Notes: a model not told the origin generated them from the letters alone. DNA of 64,000 nt from Kovacikia minuta CCNUW1 (GCF_020091585.1 NZ_CP083582.1:3720001-3784000), one strand, 5' to 3'. Positions 16,371 through 26,339 are shown, numbered from the stretch's first letter. Numbers and translations are program-made.

Positions 16371-19214
16371 ATGAACTTTAATCAGCCGAGAGGCTGCCCT
16401 CATTTTGATCACTTGAGGCATCAGATCGAGTCACTTGATGCAACTGAAAAGTTACATCAACAGATCCGACAGCTCAATGGCGAGTTAGGGGATGCGAAGG
16501 AAAAATTGAGCCGAAAAGAACGGGATGTGGCTTATTATCAGAGCGTGTTGAATCATTTGCCCGAATTAGTGTGTCGATTTTTGGCAGATGGAACGCTAAC
16601 ATTTGTAAATCAGGCTTATTGCACCTATTTTGGCAGACTGCCAGAGGAATTAATTGGCAGGAGCTTTCTGGAACTGATTCCAGAAGCCGATCGCTCGGTG
16701 CCGCTCCAGCAGATTGCGACTTTGCTGCAAACAAAGGGCAGCAGCAGCAGTGAGCATCAGGTCATCACTGCGGATGGTTCTCTCTGTTGGCAAGAGTGGA
16801 CGGATTATGCCCTCTGTGATGCGAACGGGAACGTAGTTGAATTTCAGGCGATCGGGCGGGAAATTAGCGATCGTAAACAGGCGGAAGCGCAATTATGCCA
16901 AAGTGAAGCCAAATTGCAAGAAGCTCAGCGAGTTGCCCATGTGGGAAGTTGGGAACTGGATCTTAAGACTCAGGAAATTACCCTCTCAGAAGAGGCGTTT
17001 CATATTTTTGGTTTTGCTCCCCGCCAGCCAGAACCCTCCTGCCAGGAACATTTGCAAAGAATCCATCCCGACGATCGGGAACTGATTCAAACCCTGGTTA
17101 AACAGATAGCGGAGACGGGTCAACCCTACAAAGTCGATTTTCGCATCTTGAACCCAGATGGGTCGGTTCGGCATATCGAAGGTAGGGGCGAAGCCAGCCT
17201 GAATCCCCAGGGACAAATTACACAGCTGTTTGGCACTCTATTAGACATTACAGACCGCAAACTCCTGGAAGAACAGTTGCGCTGGCAGGCAGAACGGGAG
17301 CGCATTCTGCGTCAAATTACAACCCACATCCGCCAGTCTCTAAACATCGACACCATCTTAAAAACCACGGTTTCGGAGGTGCAGCGATCGCTTCAAGCTG
17401 ACCGGGTGCTGATTTATCGGTTTCAACCTGACTGGAGTGGTGTTGTCCTGGTGGAGTCGGTTGCAGAACCCTGGATAGCCGTTCAGGGAACCAAATTAAG
17501 AGATCCCTGCTTTGCCGAAAGGTACATTGAGCCTTATCGCCAGGGACGCCTTCATGTGGTTGCAGATGTGCATCATGCCAATCTGAATCCCTGTTATGTT
17601 GAACTTCTCACGACCTTTGGAGTCAAAGCGAATCTGGTTGTTCCTATCCTGCAAGAAAATCGGAACTCCCAGCGAACTGAAAGTACCCACTCTACACCTA
17701 TCCTATGGGGGCTGCTGATTGTCCATCAGTGTAGTGGACGCCGACAGTGGCAGGATGCGGAAGTTGATTTATTAAGGCAACTGGCGGTTCAGGTGGGTAT
17801 TGCGGTCGAACAGGCAGAGTTTCACCGTCAAGTCCAACGATTCAACGCTGAGTTAGAACGGCAAGTCCAGGCTCGCACGATCGAACTGCAACTGGCTTAT
17901 GAGTTTGAGTCCACTTTGAAGCGCATCACCGATAAAGTGCGGGATTCCTTGGATGAGAGCCAGATTTTGCAAAGTGCAGTAGAGGAACTGGCAAAGGGAT
18001 TAGGGATCAGTTGTTGCAATGCCGCATTATTCGATTTAGAACAGGGCACCTCCACCATCTGCTACGAATACACCACCTTCATTTCCCCGTTTCAAAGGCG
18101 GGTATCCCGCATGGCAGATTTTCCAGAAATCTATCAGCAACTGTTGCAGGGCGAGTATTTTCAGTTTTGTTCCCTGATCCCCAATCCGGTGCGGGGAGAA
18201 GCTGCCATGTTTTGCTGTCCCATTCTCGACAACCAAGGTGTGTTAGGCGACCTGTGGCTGATTAACCATTCCTACTCTGTCTTTAGTGAGCAGGACATTC
18301 GCCTGGTGCAACAGGTGGCAAATCAATGTGCGATCGCCCTGCGCCAATCTCGCCTTTACCAAACAGCCCAGGCACAGGTGCAAGAACTGGAACGGTTGAA
18401 TCAACTCAAAGATGATTTTTTGAGTACCGTTTCCCATGAACTGCGCACTCCCATGACCAACATCAAAATGGCAACCCAAATGTTGGAAATTGGGCTAAAA
18501 CAGTCAGGCGAATTAGGGGCAAAGCCTAACTCGATCAATCGTTATTTCCAAATTCTGAAAGATGAATGTCAGCGAGAAATAAGTTTGATCAGTGATTTGC
18601 TCAATTTAACCCGTTTAGAAACTGGAGGCGAACCTCTGTCACCAATCGCGGTTGATTTTCCCCGTTGGCTCACAGAACTGATTAAACCCTTCGCTGAAAG
18701 GGCACACAGCCAGCAACAGCAATTAGAGATAGATATTCCCAGAGGATTCCCGACCTTAACCACCGATGTTTCCTATTTGGAACGAATCCTATTGGAGTTG
18801 CTTAACAATGCCTGTAAATATACCCCTGCGGGTGGAGTAATTACCGTGGCAGCAAGGTCTGTGGGAAAAAAGGATGAAGGATTAAGGATAAAGGATAAAA
18901 CGGGGGCTAACTCATCCTTTATCCTTGATTATTTATCCTTTCAAATTTCTGTCACCAACACAGGCATAGAGATTCCAGCCCAGGAGCGAGATCGCATTTT
19001 TGACAAGTTCTACCGCATTCCTAACAACGACCCCTGGAAACACGGTGGCACAGGTCTGGGATTAGCCCTGGTGAAGCGATTGATAGAACAACTTGGTGGC
19101 AAGATTCAGGTGGTAGGCGCTCAAGGGCAGACAACATTTATCGTGGAACTACCACCAGGAGTTGAACAGCCATCAGTTTTACAGAATCGTTCAGATAGGG
19201 ATTTGACGGACTGA
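16371..19214 (+). CDS. PAS-PAS-GAF-GAF sensor histidine kinase with DXCF-type cyanobacteriochrome GAF
   Basis: The 947-residue kinase carries, in order: a helical start; PAS (about 50-165, VLNHLPELVCRFLADGTLTF); a second PAS (about 190-300, VAHVGSWELD); GAF1 (about 310-480); GAF2 (about 515-665); HisKA with H-box STVSHELRTP (His689); and HATPase ending DRIFDKFYRI and GTGLGLAL. GAF1 is the notable part. It has DPCF (Cys380) and NPCYVELL (Cys408), 28 residues apart, followed by VKANLVVPIL and LWGLLIVHQC. That is the two-cysteine layout of DXCF cyanobacteriochromes, which bind a bilin; the usual Cys-His is Cys-Tyr here. It has no membrane segment and no receiver, so its response regulator is elsewhere. 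A ~20-residue repeat-derived insert (KKDEGLRIKDK...) interrupts the ATPase domain between conserved boxes. Confidence 0.9.
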   Translation: MNFNQPRGCPHFDHLRHQIESLDATEKLHQQIRQLNGELGDAKEKLSRKERDVAYYQSVLNHLPELVCRFLADGTLTFVNQAYCTYFGRLPEELIGRSFLELIPEADRSVPLQQIATLLQTKGSSSSEHQVITADGSLCWQEWTDYALCDANGNVVEFQAIGREISDRKQAEAQLCQSEAKLQEAQRVAHVGSWELDLKTQEITLSEEAFHIFGFAPRQPEPSCQEHLQRIHPDDRELIQTLVKQIAETGQPYKVDFRILNPDGSVRHIEGRGEASLNPQGQITQLFGTLLDITDRKLLEEQLRWQAERERILRQITTHIRQSLNIDTILKTTVSEVQRSLQADRVLIYRFQPDWSGVVLVESVAEPWIAVQGTKLRDPCFAERYIEPYRQGRLHVVADVHHANLNPCYVELLTTFGVKANLVVPILQENRNSQRTESTHSTPILWGLLIVHQCSGRRQWQDAEVDLLRQLAVQVGIAVEQAEFHRQVQRFNAELERQVQARTIELQLAYEFESTLKRITDKVRDSLDESQILQSAVEELAKGLGISCCNAALFDLEQGTSTICYEYTTFISPFQRRVSRMADFPEIYQQLLQGEYFQFCSLIPNPVRGEAAMFCCPILDNQGVLGDLWLINHSYSVFSEQDIRLVQQVANQCAIALRQSRLYQTAQAQVQELERLNQLKDDFLSTVSHELRTPMTNIKMATQMLEIGLKQSGELGAKPNSINRYFQILKDECQREISLISDLLNLTRLETGGEPLSPIAVDFPRWLTELIKPFAERAHSQQQQLEIDIPRGFPTLTTDVSYLERILLELLNNACKYTPAGGVITVAARSVGKKDEGLRIKDKTGANSSFILDYLSFQISVTNTGIEIPAQERDRIFDKFYRIPNNDPWKHGGTGLGLALVKRLIEQLGGKIQVVGAQGQTTFIVELPPGVEQPSVLQNRSDRDLTD
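18865..18945. repeat. fold-back simple repeat inside the kinase ATPase domain
   Basis: AAGGATAAA/GGATTAA units are followed 20 bases later by their complement TTTATCCTTGATTATTTATC. The frame is kept and the peptide falls in a loop of the HATPase domain. Confidence 0.7.
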
Positions 19215-19218
19215 TATT

Positions 19219-21496
19219 CTAACGAACCACCTTACTCATATAACTGCCCCAAACCTGGGCAGCCTGGGCACTACTTCCAGAGGTGGGAGCGTTATCGTCA
19301 TTGCCGAGCCAGATGCCTGTCACCAAACCATCGGGAATAAAGCCAATAAACCATAAATCCCGGTTGTCATTGGTAGTGCCCGTTTTGCCTACCGCTCCGG
19401 GGACGATCGCCGCTGCCGACCCCGTGCCACCACTCACCACACCCCGCAGCAATTCGGTCATGACGTTTGCCACATCGGATTCCAGAACGGTCTGATTCAA
19501 CTCGCGATCGGGGGTTGCCGGGTAAATAATGCGACAGGTCTTAAAGTTATTGCGGTCTTTGCATTCTCCGCCGTCCAGAATGCGCCGAATGGCGTGCGGG
19601 CGGTTTCGCACCCCCCGATTTGCCAGCACACTGAAAGCGCCCGTCATTTCCAGCGGGGTTGCCTCACTTTGCCCCAGAACCAGACCGGGGACCAGGTTCA
19701 ATTTCGACTGAATCCCCATCCGACGAGCCATACTCGCGACCCTCTCCAGTCCAATTTCCTGGGCAACTCGCAGCGCAATCACGTTTTCTGACAGGGCAAT
19801 GCCGTTGTACATATCCATTGCACCACCCCCAGAGCGGCACCCCTCAAAAAACTGTCCATCCCAGGTCAGGGGGGCGCAGGAGTAGGTGTTGCCAGGGGAA
19901 ATCCCCTGTTCGATCGCTGCCGTATAGGCAAACACCTTAAAGGTAGAACCGGGTTGGCGGTAGGCTTGGTTGGCACGATTAAACTGGCTTTTTTTGTAAT
20001 CTGTTCCACCTACCAGCGCGACAATTTCCCCAGTTTTAGAGTCAACTGTTACCAGTGCCCCTTGAGAAAAACCAGCACTTGCACCTGTGGTATTGACGGC
20101 ATCCCGGAGAGAAGTTTCTGCGGCAGATTGGGCGGCAAGGTCAACCCCTGTTTCAACAATAAAATTGCCCTCCTCCGCCAGTTGCTCCCCCAGGAGTTGC
20201 CGCAGCTCGTCTAGCACGTAGCTGTAATAGTAGGGGGCACGCATACTTTCCAGCTCTTCGCGTGCCTTCGGATTCACCTCAATCCGCGATCGTCGCGCTT
20301 TCTGAGCTTCATCCTGGCTCACCATGCCCATTTCGACCATGCGGTTGAGAACCCGATCACGCAGTTCGATCGCTTTCTGATAATCCCGCACGGGATTAAA
20401 ACTGTTGGGACCGGGAAGAATCCCTGCCAGGGTCGCCGCTTCCGAAAGTGTCAGATCCTTAGCAGACTTACCCAGATAAAACTGCGCCGCATCCTCAAAG
20501 CCGTAGGTACCACTGCCCATATAGACCCGGTTCAGGTAGGTCAGCAGCAGAAAATCTTTGCTATAGACTGTTTCCAGTTTGAGGGCAACTGCTGCCTCCC
20601 GCAATTTTCGTCCTGCTGAGTCTGCTGTTCCGACATAATCCCGAAACAGGCTACGAGCAAAGCTGTTGGGTCAGGGTGCTGCCCCCCTCCTGAATTTTGC
20701 CCCCCCGAACATTGGTGACCAGTGCCCGCAGGGTGCCGATCGGGTCAACCCCTAAATGCCAGTAATAACGGCTATCTTCAGACGCGATCACCGCTTTAGG
20801 CAAGTAGGGAGAATATTCCCGCAAGCTCTTAAATTCGGTATGGGTACGGTTGGTTACAGGATTCAAAGGGGTTTGTTCATCCCCGGCATAGACGACGATC
20901 GGCCCCTGAACGGAAACAGGCAAAGGACGTACCGAGAATTTTTGCCATTCAATTAGGACGCCTAAAACCGCCAGTGCAGTCACCCCACCAACCCCGTACA
21001 TACTGTAGCGAAATGCCTGCACGTACCACGGCGGCGGATCGACAAACTTGATCCGCACAGAAGCCGCCAGTTCAGACGGACCCAGGGTATAGGTAGCACC
21101 GTGGCGCAATAACTCCTTGCGAACCCGCCGTTTTCCTCGATAGACGCCATTCGTAGAATTTTCATCTTTAAGGGTAAATGGCGCACGGAAGAGATAGCTC
21201 AGCTTCCCCTGGGGGCGATTATCCCGATTCAGCGATAGATGCACCTGGCTCACTACTGGATTACGCACCACAATGTCACAGGACTGGGAACTACGCCCAA
21301 TCAGATAGCGATCGCCCAATAGCGGGTAGACATCAGCCTTCTCCTTATCGGCATCCTGTACCCACAGCTCTGGCACTCTGGCATCTGGTTTGAGCTTCAG
21401 CTTAGAAAAATTAATCTTTGCCTGAACAGTCTGAACTGCTTGGGTAATAGCACCCATGAAAGTTTGAGACTTACGGGGAGGCTGGGGCGAACTCAT
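19219..21496 (-). pseudogene. FHA domain-class A penicillin-binding protein (PBP1A), one frameshift
   Basis: Frame-corrected, this encodes about 758 residues. It starts with an FHA domain (about 55-140; LLGDRYLIGRSSQSCDI, ENSTNGVYR), a phosphothreonine-binding module. A membrane helix follows (VGGVTALAVLGVLIEW), then a glycosyltransferase-51 domain (ASEDSRYYWHLGVDP, GGSTLTQQL), and a transpeptidase with SxxK (GSTFKVFAY), SxN (LSENVIAL) and KTG (GKTGTTND). It polymerises and crosslinks peptidoglycan outside the plasma membrane, with the FHA domain inside the cell. The break is at 20659-20661, where three A (T in sense) replace the two needed to continue QQL into ARSLFRDYVG. All catalytic motifs are intact, so an assembly error is plausible. 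Confidence 0.88.
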
Positions 21497-21823
21497 AGCG
21501 GTGCTTAGGGGTCAGGGATTCAAAAGAGCAAGGAGACAGGAAGACAACAAGATTAAAGGGGGGGCAGAAGATCAAAGCTATTCTAACCTTTGACTCCCAT
21601 AACGCTCTAATTCTCTAGCGCCTGGCTTCTGACTTCTGCCTCCTGGCTCCTGACTTTTAGTGATCTTCATCACAACTTAACAGGATATCCCTCACTCCCC
21701 CAGGCACCCTCCAATCACGGGAACAATCCCCCATAATCACAGGTTGCGGACGGATTCAATCACCTGCTGGCATGGGAAAAAACCGGATACTAAAACCATC
21801 GAGTTCCTGAGTCGTCACTACCA
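21497..21823. other. intergenic spacer, simple repeats only
   Basis: Between the divergent PBP gene and the 81-residue gene. Positions 21600-21660 contain CTGGCTT/CTGACTT and TCCTGGC units. Nothing else recognisable was seen; the two promoters should lie at the ends of this spacer. Confidence 0.5.
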
Positions 21824-22069
21824 ATGTCAGCCCCCCTCCACCTTTTGCCCGGTGCCATTTCAGAAATGTTTGCCCAAGTTAGCCATTCGGGTATCATCAC
21901 CCTCTCCGACCGCTACGGATTAATGGCAGCCGTGTATGATGAGTCCCTTACTGAAGATGAACGGCAGGCGATCGATCGAATATTGAGAAAAGTTTGCCGT
22001 AGACAGGTCACAGTTCTCAACGAAATAACGATCGACAAGGCATTGGAAGCGGATAAACCTTGCAGATAG
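21824..22069 (+). CDS. small conserved cyanobacterial protein
   Basis: This 81-residue soluble protein has the pattern LHLLPGAISEMFAQVSHSG, then LSDRYGLMAAVYDESLTEDE. I recall it as a recurrent cyanobacterial family with no assigned function. The DESLTEDERQAIDRILR stretch predicts a helix and the rest is mixed. The ATG is the only sensible start. It faces the SUI1-like gene convergently, with a dispersed repeat between them. Confidence 0.7.
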   Translation: MSAPLHLLPGAISEMFAQVSHSGIITLSDRYGLMAAVYDESLTEDERQAIDRILRKVCRRQVTVLNEITIDKALEADKPCR

Positions 22070-22097
22070 CTTCCCAAACCACTTGCACCTTAAGACT

Positions 22098-22210
22098 ATG
22101 GATTTAATCAATCCGTAAACTGTACGGGCGGGTTTAGCAGAGCAATCTCCATTTAGTAATAGATTTGACGGCAAAACCCGCCCCCTACCGAATATCGAAC
22201 TTATTTAACT
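22098..22210 (-). repeat. GGCGGGTTTTGCCG dispersed repeat, copy 2 (inverted)
   Basis: The reverse complement matches the unit at 14803-14910 over nearly its full length, including the GTTCGAT start, the GGCGGGTTTTGCCGT core and the CCCGCCCGTACAGTTT end. The middle 20 bases differ. It fills the space between convergent genes. Confidence 0.8.
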
Positions 22211-22218
22211 TTCATTAC

Positions 22219-22590
22219 TTAGCCGCCACTCGCTTTTGCCTTATAGCCCAACTGCAACAAGATCTGGACAATTTTTTGCTTGTGATCGCCCTGAATCTCA
22301 ATTTCGTTTTCCTTAACAGTGCCCCCCGCGCCACACTGGGTTTTCAGCGTTTTGAGTAATTCCGTCAATGTTTCTGGCTTTGCTTGAAACCCACTGATAA
22401 TCGTCACTGTTTTACCCTTACGTCCTTTACGTGAGGCTTCAACCCTCAGATTTTGTTGATTGGGCGGCAAATCTGGAACTGCCCGTTTAAACGCATCAGC
22501 ATTATCGGGGGAGGTGCCAAACTCCGAGTAGGCGATCCGATCTTGCCCAGGTTTGTTGGAGCCAGTCGGTTTTTGTTTGGAAGCTGACAT
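22219..22590 (-). CDS. SUI1/YciH-like translation initiation factor
   Basis: The 123-residue product has the SUI1/eIF1 fold in its C-terminal 80 residues (LRVEASRKGRKGKTVTIISG, LKTQCGAGGTVKENEIEIQG, QKIVQILLQLGYKAK). Bacterial YciH discriminates against poor initiation complexes in vitro. The N-terminal 40 residues, with RIAYSEFGT, are typical of cyanobacterial members. It is cytoplasmic and ribosome associated by family. It lies on the same strand as the TPR lipoprotein upstream, about 80 bp away. Confidence 0.88.
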   Translation of the reverse strand: MSASKQKPTGSNKPGQDRIAYSEFGTSPDNADAFKRAVPDLPPNQQNLRVEASRKGRKGKTVTIISGFQAKPETLTELLKTLKTQCGAGGTVKENEIEIQGDHKQKIVQILLQLGYKAKASGG

Positions 22591-22671
22591 AGGAATCTGA
22601 AGAATGATGAACTATAAATGATGGGTTTTGAACTCTGACCCCTGCCTCCTAAAACCTAACACTCCATCCCC

Positions 22672-23493
22672 CTACTGGATCTTCTTCGCTTCATTCAAGG
22701 CGGTCTTTTGGTTGGCTGTATCGCCTTTTTTCTGATACAGATTGGCAGCCGTTTTTAAGTCTGCGATCGCCTTCTTTTTGTTCTTCAAGCGGGCATAGGC
22801 AAGTCCCCGATTGTTAAACGCATTGGCAGAGTTGGGATCAAGTTTAATCGCCTGGTCGTAGTCTGCAACTGCCTTTTTATCGTTCCCTGCCAGCGCATAA
22901 AGCAATCCCCGATTGCTGTAATTTTTGGCATCATCCGGCTTCAGACGAATCGCCTGATCGTGGTCAGCGATCGCTGCTTTATAGTCTCTCAAAGTTGCCC
23001 GCAAAATTCCTCGTCCGGCATAGGCATCCGCAGATTTCGGATCAATTTTAAGTGCCTGGTTATAGTCTTCCATTGCACCTTGTAAGTCGCCCTGCTCCGC
23101 CCGAATTGCGCCCCGGTTGGTATAAGCATCTGCCAGTTTCGGATCAAGCTTAATCGCCTGATCAAAATCCTGGGTTGCTTGTTTGGGATTTTTCAACCGG
23201 AAGTAGGCAAGCCCTCGACCGTTATAAGCCTGAGCCAGTTTTGGGTCGAGTTTAATCGCCTGGTTAAAATCTTCCAGTGCCCCCTGGTATTGCCCCAGAG
23301 TTGCGCGGGTGGTTCCCCGTTGCACAAACGTAGCCGCATCAGTGGGTTCCTTACTGGCAGCCTCGCTGACACCCCCATTACTCTTTTGCTGGGATGAAGC
23401 TGATTGCTGGGGTGAGGGCGAACAGGCTCCAATTAAACTGCCTAGCGCTATGGTCAGACTCAGGATTGCGATCGCTCTGGACACACGACTCAT
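22672..23493 (-). CDS. TPR-repeat lipoprotein
   Basis: This is a probable lipoprotein. Starting at the internal Met, the signal is MSRVSRAIAILSLTIALGSL with lipobox LIGAC (Cys at about residue 24). A short Ser/Gln-rich linker leads to six tandem 34-residue tetratricopeptide repeats, each with the A-x-x-(Y/F)-x-N-R-G-L-x-x pattern and DFDQAIKLDP-like second helices. It ends with a shorter helix. TPR proteins mediate protein-protein contacts, and the partner here is unknown. The open frame extends 17 codons upstream, but the later Met gives a proper lipoprotein signal, so I chose it. Confidence 0.85.
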   Translation of the reverse strand: MSRVSRAIAILSLTIALGSLIGACSPSPQQSASSQQKSNGGVSEAASKEPTDAATFVQRGTTRATLGQYQGALEDFNQAIKLDPKLAQAYNGRGLAYFRLKNPKQATQDFDQAIKLDPKLADAYTNRGAIRAEQGDLQGAMEDYNQALKIDPKSADAYAGRGILRATLRDYKAAIADHDQAIRLKPDDAKNYSNRGLLYALAGNDKKAVADYDQAIKLDPNSANAFNNRGLAYARLKNKKKAIADLKTAANLYQKKGDTANQKTALNEAKKIQ

Positions 23494-23633
23494 CACGTTC
23501 AAAACTCTCCACCAAATTTTGTTCCCGACTTTCTTATACGCCAAAACAGGGAAATTGAATCCTTAAATCGGTAAAGAAGGCAGAAGGCCGTGAACCGTAA
23601 GTAGTGAGTAGCCAACAACTGATAACTGATAGC

Positions 23634-23728
23634 AAATTAAATCGTTTTCGTGGCCCAGCAACATCCTGTAAGGGCGTTTGGCCAAACGCCCCTACCCGAT
23701 CTGTCGCCTTTTCAAGTCAAATTGGTAT
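23634..23728 (-). repeat. ATACCAAT-ended dispersed repeat, copy 2 (inverted)
   Basis: The reverse complement of this unit matches 12047-12146 and 47737-47836, including ATACCAAT, the ACGCGACAG-like left part, the GGCGTTTGGCCAAACGCC core and TTTAATTT near the end. It occupies the ~430-bp gap between the TPR and L,D-transpeptidase genes, which otherwise shows no gene. Confidence 0.82.
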
Positions 23729-23925
23729 GACAACTGGTTCCCTATTTACGAAATCCACCCAAATACTGCTGTAGATTCTCTTACAGGCATCAGACCAACA
23801 AGCGAGAAGGGTTCCTACCTGGTTTCCGCGAATCGCCCCCCGCCAGTCAAGCCATCTGCTTGAGTAGGTTCTGGCAGCGGATAACCATAGCTGGATGATT
23901 CACCGCGATTCACCTGAGAGCAATA

Positions 23926-24471
23926 ATGAAGAATACTGACTTTACCTGGCTACAACGGACTGGGGTGGTTTTGACTGGTATTGCCCTGACCTGCGCAGGC
24001 TTGGGAATGGGCGTGTCTCCCGCGTTGACACAGCCTGAACCAGCGGAAGTTGCGGTCAAAACGGCACCCAAGGGGGGAGATGTGATGGCGGAAGCGATCG
24101 CCAAGCTTCAGCAATCCCAAAAGCGCTGGATTGAGGTTAATCTGGCAACGCAACGATTAATTGCCTGGGAAGGGAAGAAACCCGTTCGTGCGGTCATTGT
24201 CTCTACCGGAAAAGCCTCTACTCCGACCCGCACAGGAATCTTTGCCATTAATACTAAAATCCGCTCTGCCCGCATGCAGGGAGACGATTACGATGTGCCC
24301 GATGTACCCTTCACCATGTTTTACTCTGGCGGCTATGCAATTCATGGGGCTTACTGGCACAACCGCTTTGGCACACCCGTCAGCCACGGTTGCGTTAATG
24401 TTGCTGTCGATCATGCCGGATGGTTGTTTAAATGGGCATCCGTGGGTACACCTGTCGTTGTGCATCGGTAA
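23926..24471 (+). CDS. L,D-transpeptidase (YkuD domain), exported
   Basis: The 181-residue protein has an N-terminal signal/anchor ([22 protein letters not shown]) and a YkuD catalytic domain at about residues 70-180. The active-site motif is [19 protein letters not shown], with the nucleophilic cysteine in SHGCVNV. The enzymes form 3-3 crosslinks in peptidoglycan or attach proteins to it, in the periplasm. The compact length, without LysM or PG-binding domains, is usual for cyanobacterial members. A second gene follows after 20 bp with its own ribosome site, suggesting an operon. Confidence 0.88.
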   Translation: MKNTDFTWLQRTGVVLTGIALTCAGLGMGVSPALTQPEPAEVAVKTAPKGGDVMAEAIAKLQQSQKRWIEVNLATQRLIAWEGKKPVRAVIVSTGKASTPTRTGIFAINTKIRSARMQGDDYDVPDVPFTMFYSGGYAIHGAYWHNRFGTPVSHGCVNVAVDHAGWLFKWASVGTPVVVHR

Positions 24472-24491
24472 TACATAAGGAGGAATGTTTC

Positions 24492-24974
24492 TTGCAAGAT
24501 CAGGAAGGACAAGATCAAGCGGAAAAAGAAGCGGAAAAGCTGAATTCTAGTAGTGAAATAATTTCAGAGCGGGAATTTGCTGCCAGCGCTCTACTTTTCT
24601 TCGTTCCTTTGGGAATATTCATTCTGTGTATCGCCTCTTATCTGTATCCTGGTGCTTCAACATCAAACCTTGCAAAACGGTATTTGAATGCGGTTATTGC
24701 CAATGATGCGGAGCAGGCGGCGAGTTTAGCAAGCTCTTACTGTAAACCGCTAATACGCGATAAGGCTCGTGAAGACATCCCTAAATTCGGTGGGGCTACG
24801 GTCAGGGATATTTCAATCAAGATTAAAAGCGGGAATGGTAGCGATGAGGAAGTTGAATTTGCCTATATCTCCTTCCAGTACCGCAAAGGAAACCAAACTT
24901 CATGGCAGCTTGGGAAAATATCCATTTTGACGAACTTTCGTCCGGGTCTTCGACATCTCGAATGCGGAGGCTAA
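24492..24974 (+). CDS. hypothetical membrane-anchored protein
   Basis: I do not recognise this 160-residue protein. It starts with a very acidic/Gln-rich cytoplasmic stretch, has one membrane helix (AASALLFFVPLGIFILCIASY), and ends in a ~100-residue domain with LAKRYLNAVIANDAEQAASL. That segment is reminiscent of the DUF4878/NTF2-like helix that begins many lipoprotein domains. I placed the start at the TTG at 24492 because AAGGAGGA ends seven bases upstream; the open frame runs further back into the L,D-transpeptidase gene. The close spacing suggests co-transcription with the upstream gene. Confidence 0.6.
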   Translation: MQDQEGQDQAEKEAEKLNSSSEIISEREFAASALLFFVPLGIFILCIASYLYPGASTSNLAKRYLNAVIANDAEQAASLASSYCKPLIRDKAREDIPKFGGATVRDISIKIKSGNGSDEEVEFAYISFQYRKGNQTSWQLGKISILTNFRPGLRHLECGG

Positions 24975-25011
24975 TCGCTCGACGAAATCCTCCTCCTGAA
25001 TCCCATCGCTT

Positions 25012-25033
25012 TATAATGAAGGCTGTCCTTCAT
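25012..25033 (+). promoter_or_regulatory. TATAAT box overlapping a 7-bp hairpin before trpB
   Basis: TATAAT at 25012-25017 overlaps ATGAAGG-CTGT-CCTTCAT, a perfect 7-bp stem ending 13 bases before the trpB GTG. No good -35 was seen. This could be the trpB promoter or a translational hairpin; low certainty. Confidence 0.3.
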
Positions 25034-25046
25034 CCCCGTCAGGCTC

Positions 25047-26291
25047 GTGACTACGACTCCCCTTCGTCCCGGTTCCCAATCAGTACCCGCCCAGCGTCCC
25101 GACTCCCTTGGTCGATTCGGTCAATTTGGTGGCAAATATGTGCCCGAAACGCTGATGCCTGCCCTGGCAGAGTTAGAAGCTGCGTTTTACCAGTACAAAG
25201 GTGATCCGGCTTTTCAGCAGGAGTTTCAAGGGCTTTTGAAAGATTATGTCGGGCGTCCCAGTCCACTTTATTTTGCTGAACGGCTGACCGCTCATCATGC
25301 CAGATCAGACGGTACGGGGCCGCAGATTTATCTGAAGCGCGAAGACCTGAACCATACGGGGGCACACAAGATCAACAATGCCCTGGCACAGGTATTGCTG
25401 GCAAAGCGGATGGGCAAACAACGGATTATTGCTGAAACGGGGGCGGGGCAGCATGGGGTGGCAACGGCGACCGTGTGTGCCCGGTTTGGGCTGAAGTGCG
25501 TCATTTACATGGGCGTTCACGACATGGAACGGCAGGCACTCAATGTCTTTCGGATGCGATTGATGGGTGCGGAGGTGCATCCTGTAGAAGCAGGCACAGG
25601 CACCCTCAAGGATGCCACATCCGAGGCAATTCGGGATTGGGTGACGAATGTGGAAACCACCCACTACATCCTGGGGTCTGTTGCTGGACCGCACCCCTAT
25701 CCCATGCTGGTCAGAGATTTTCAGGCAGTGATTGGGCAGGAAACGCGGGTGCAGTGTCAGGAGAAGTGGGGCGGGTTGCCCGATATTTTGCTGGCGTGTG
25801 TGGGCGGCGGGTCAAACGCGATCGGTTTGTTCCATGAGTTTGTCAATGAACCCACTGTACGGTTAATTGGGGTAGAAGCTGCGGGCGAAGGAGCCGACAC
25901 GGAAAAACATGCTGCCACCCTGACCCAGGGACGCGTCGGTGTGCTACACGGAGCCATGAGCTATCTGCTGCAAGATGAAGATGGGCAGGTGATCGAAGCC
26001 CATTCCATCAGTGCCGGGTTGGACTACCCCGGTGTTGGTCCAGAACACAGTTACCTGAAAGATTTGGGACGGGCAGAATATTACAGCATTACAGACAAAG
26101 ATGCCTTAGCCGCTTTTCAACGCCTCTCCCAGTTAGAGGGAATTATTCCCGCCCTGGAAACAGCCCATGCGATCGCCTATTTAGCAACCCTCTGTCCCCA
26201 ACTGGAAGGTAGCCCCCGGATCGTGATTAATTGTTCTGGACGGGGAGATAAGGACGTGCAAACAGTAGCGAAAGTGATTGATCTAAAGTAA
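25047..26291 (+). CDS. trpB: tryptophan synthase beta subunit
   Basis: TrpB condenses indole with serine to make tryptophan, using pyridoxal phosphate. The 414-residue length and motifs fit TrpB1: [14 protein letters not shown] at the start, the PLP lysine in [25 protein letters not shown], and the phosphate-binding loop [10 protein letters not shown]. It ends [12 protein letters not shown]. The start is GTG at 25047. trpA is not adjacent, which is common in cyanobacteria where trp genes are scattered. Two hairpin terminators follow the stop codon. Confidence 0.96.
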   Translation: MTTTPLRPGSQSVPAQRPDSLGRFGQFGGKYVPETLMPALAELEAAFYQYKGDPAFQQEFQGLLKDYVGRPSPLYFAERLTAHHARSDGTGPQIYLKREDLNHTGAHKINNALAQVLLAKRMGKQRIIAETGAGQHGVATATVCARFGLKCVIYMGVHDMERQALNVFRMRLMGAEVHPVEAGTGTLKDATSEAIRDWVTNVETTHYILGSVAGPHPYPMLVRDFQAVIGQETRVQCQEKWGGLPDILLACVGGGSNAIGLFHEFVNEPTVRLIGVEAAGEGADTEKHAATLTQGRVGVLHGAMSYLLQDEDGQVIEAHSISAGLDYPGVGPEHSYLKDLGRAEYYSITDKDALAAFQRLSQLEGIIPALETAHAIAYLATLCPQLEGSPRIVINCSGRGDKDVQTVAKVIDLK

Positions 26292-26339
26292 TTAATTTAA
26301 GGGGGTTTCTAGAAAAGGTTATCCCAGGGAACATGGAGC

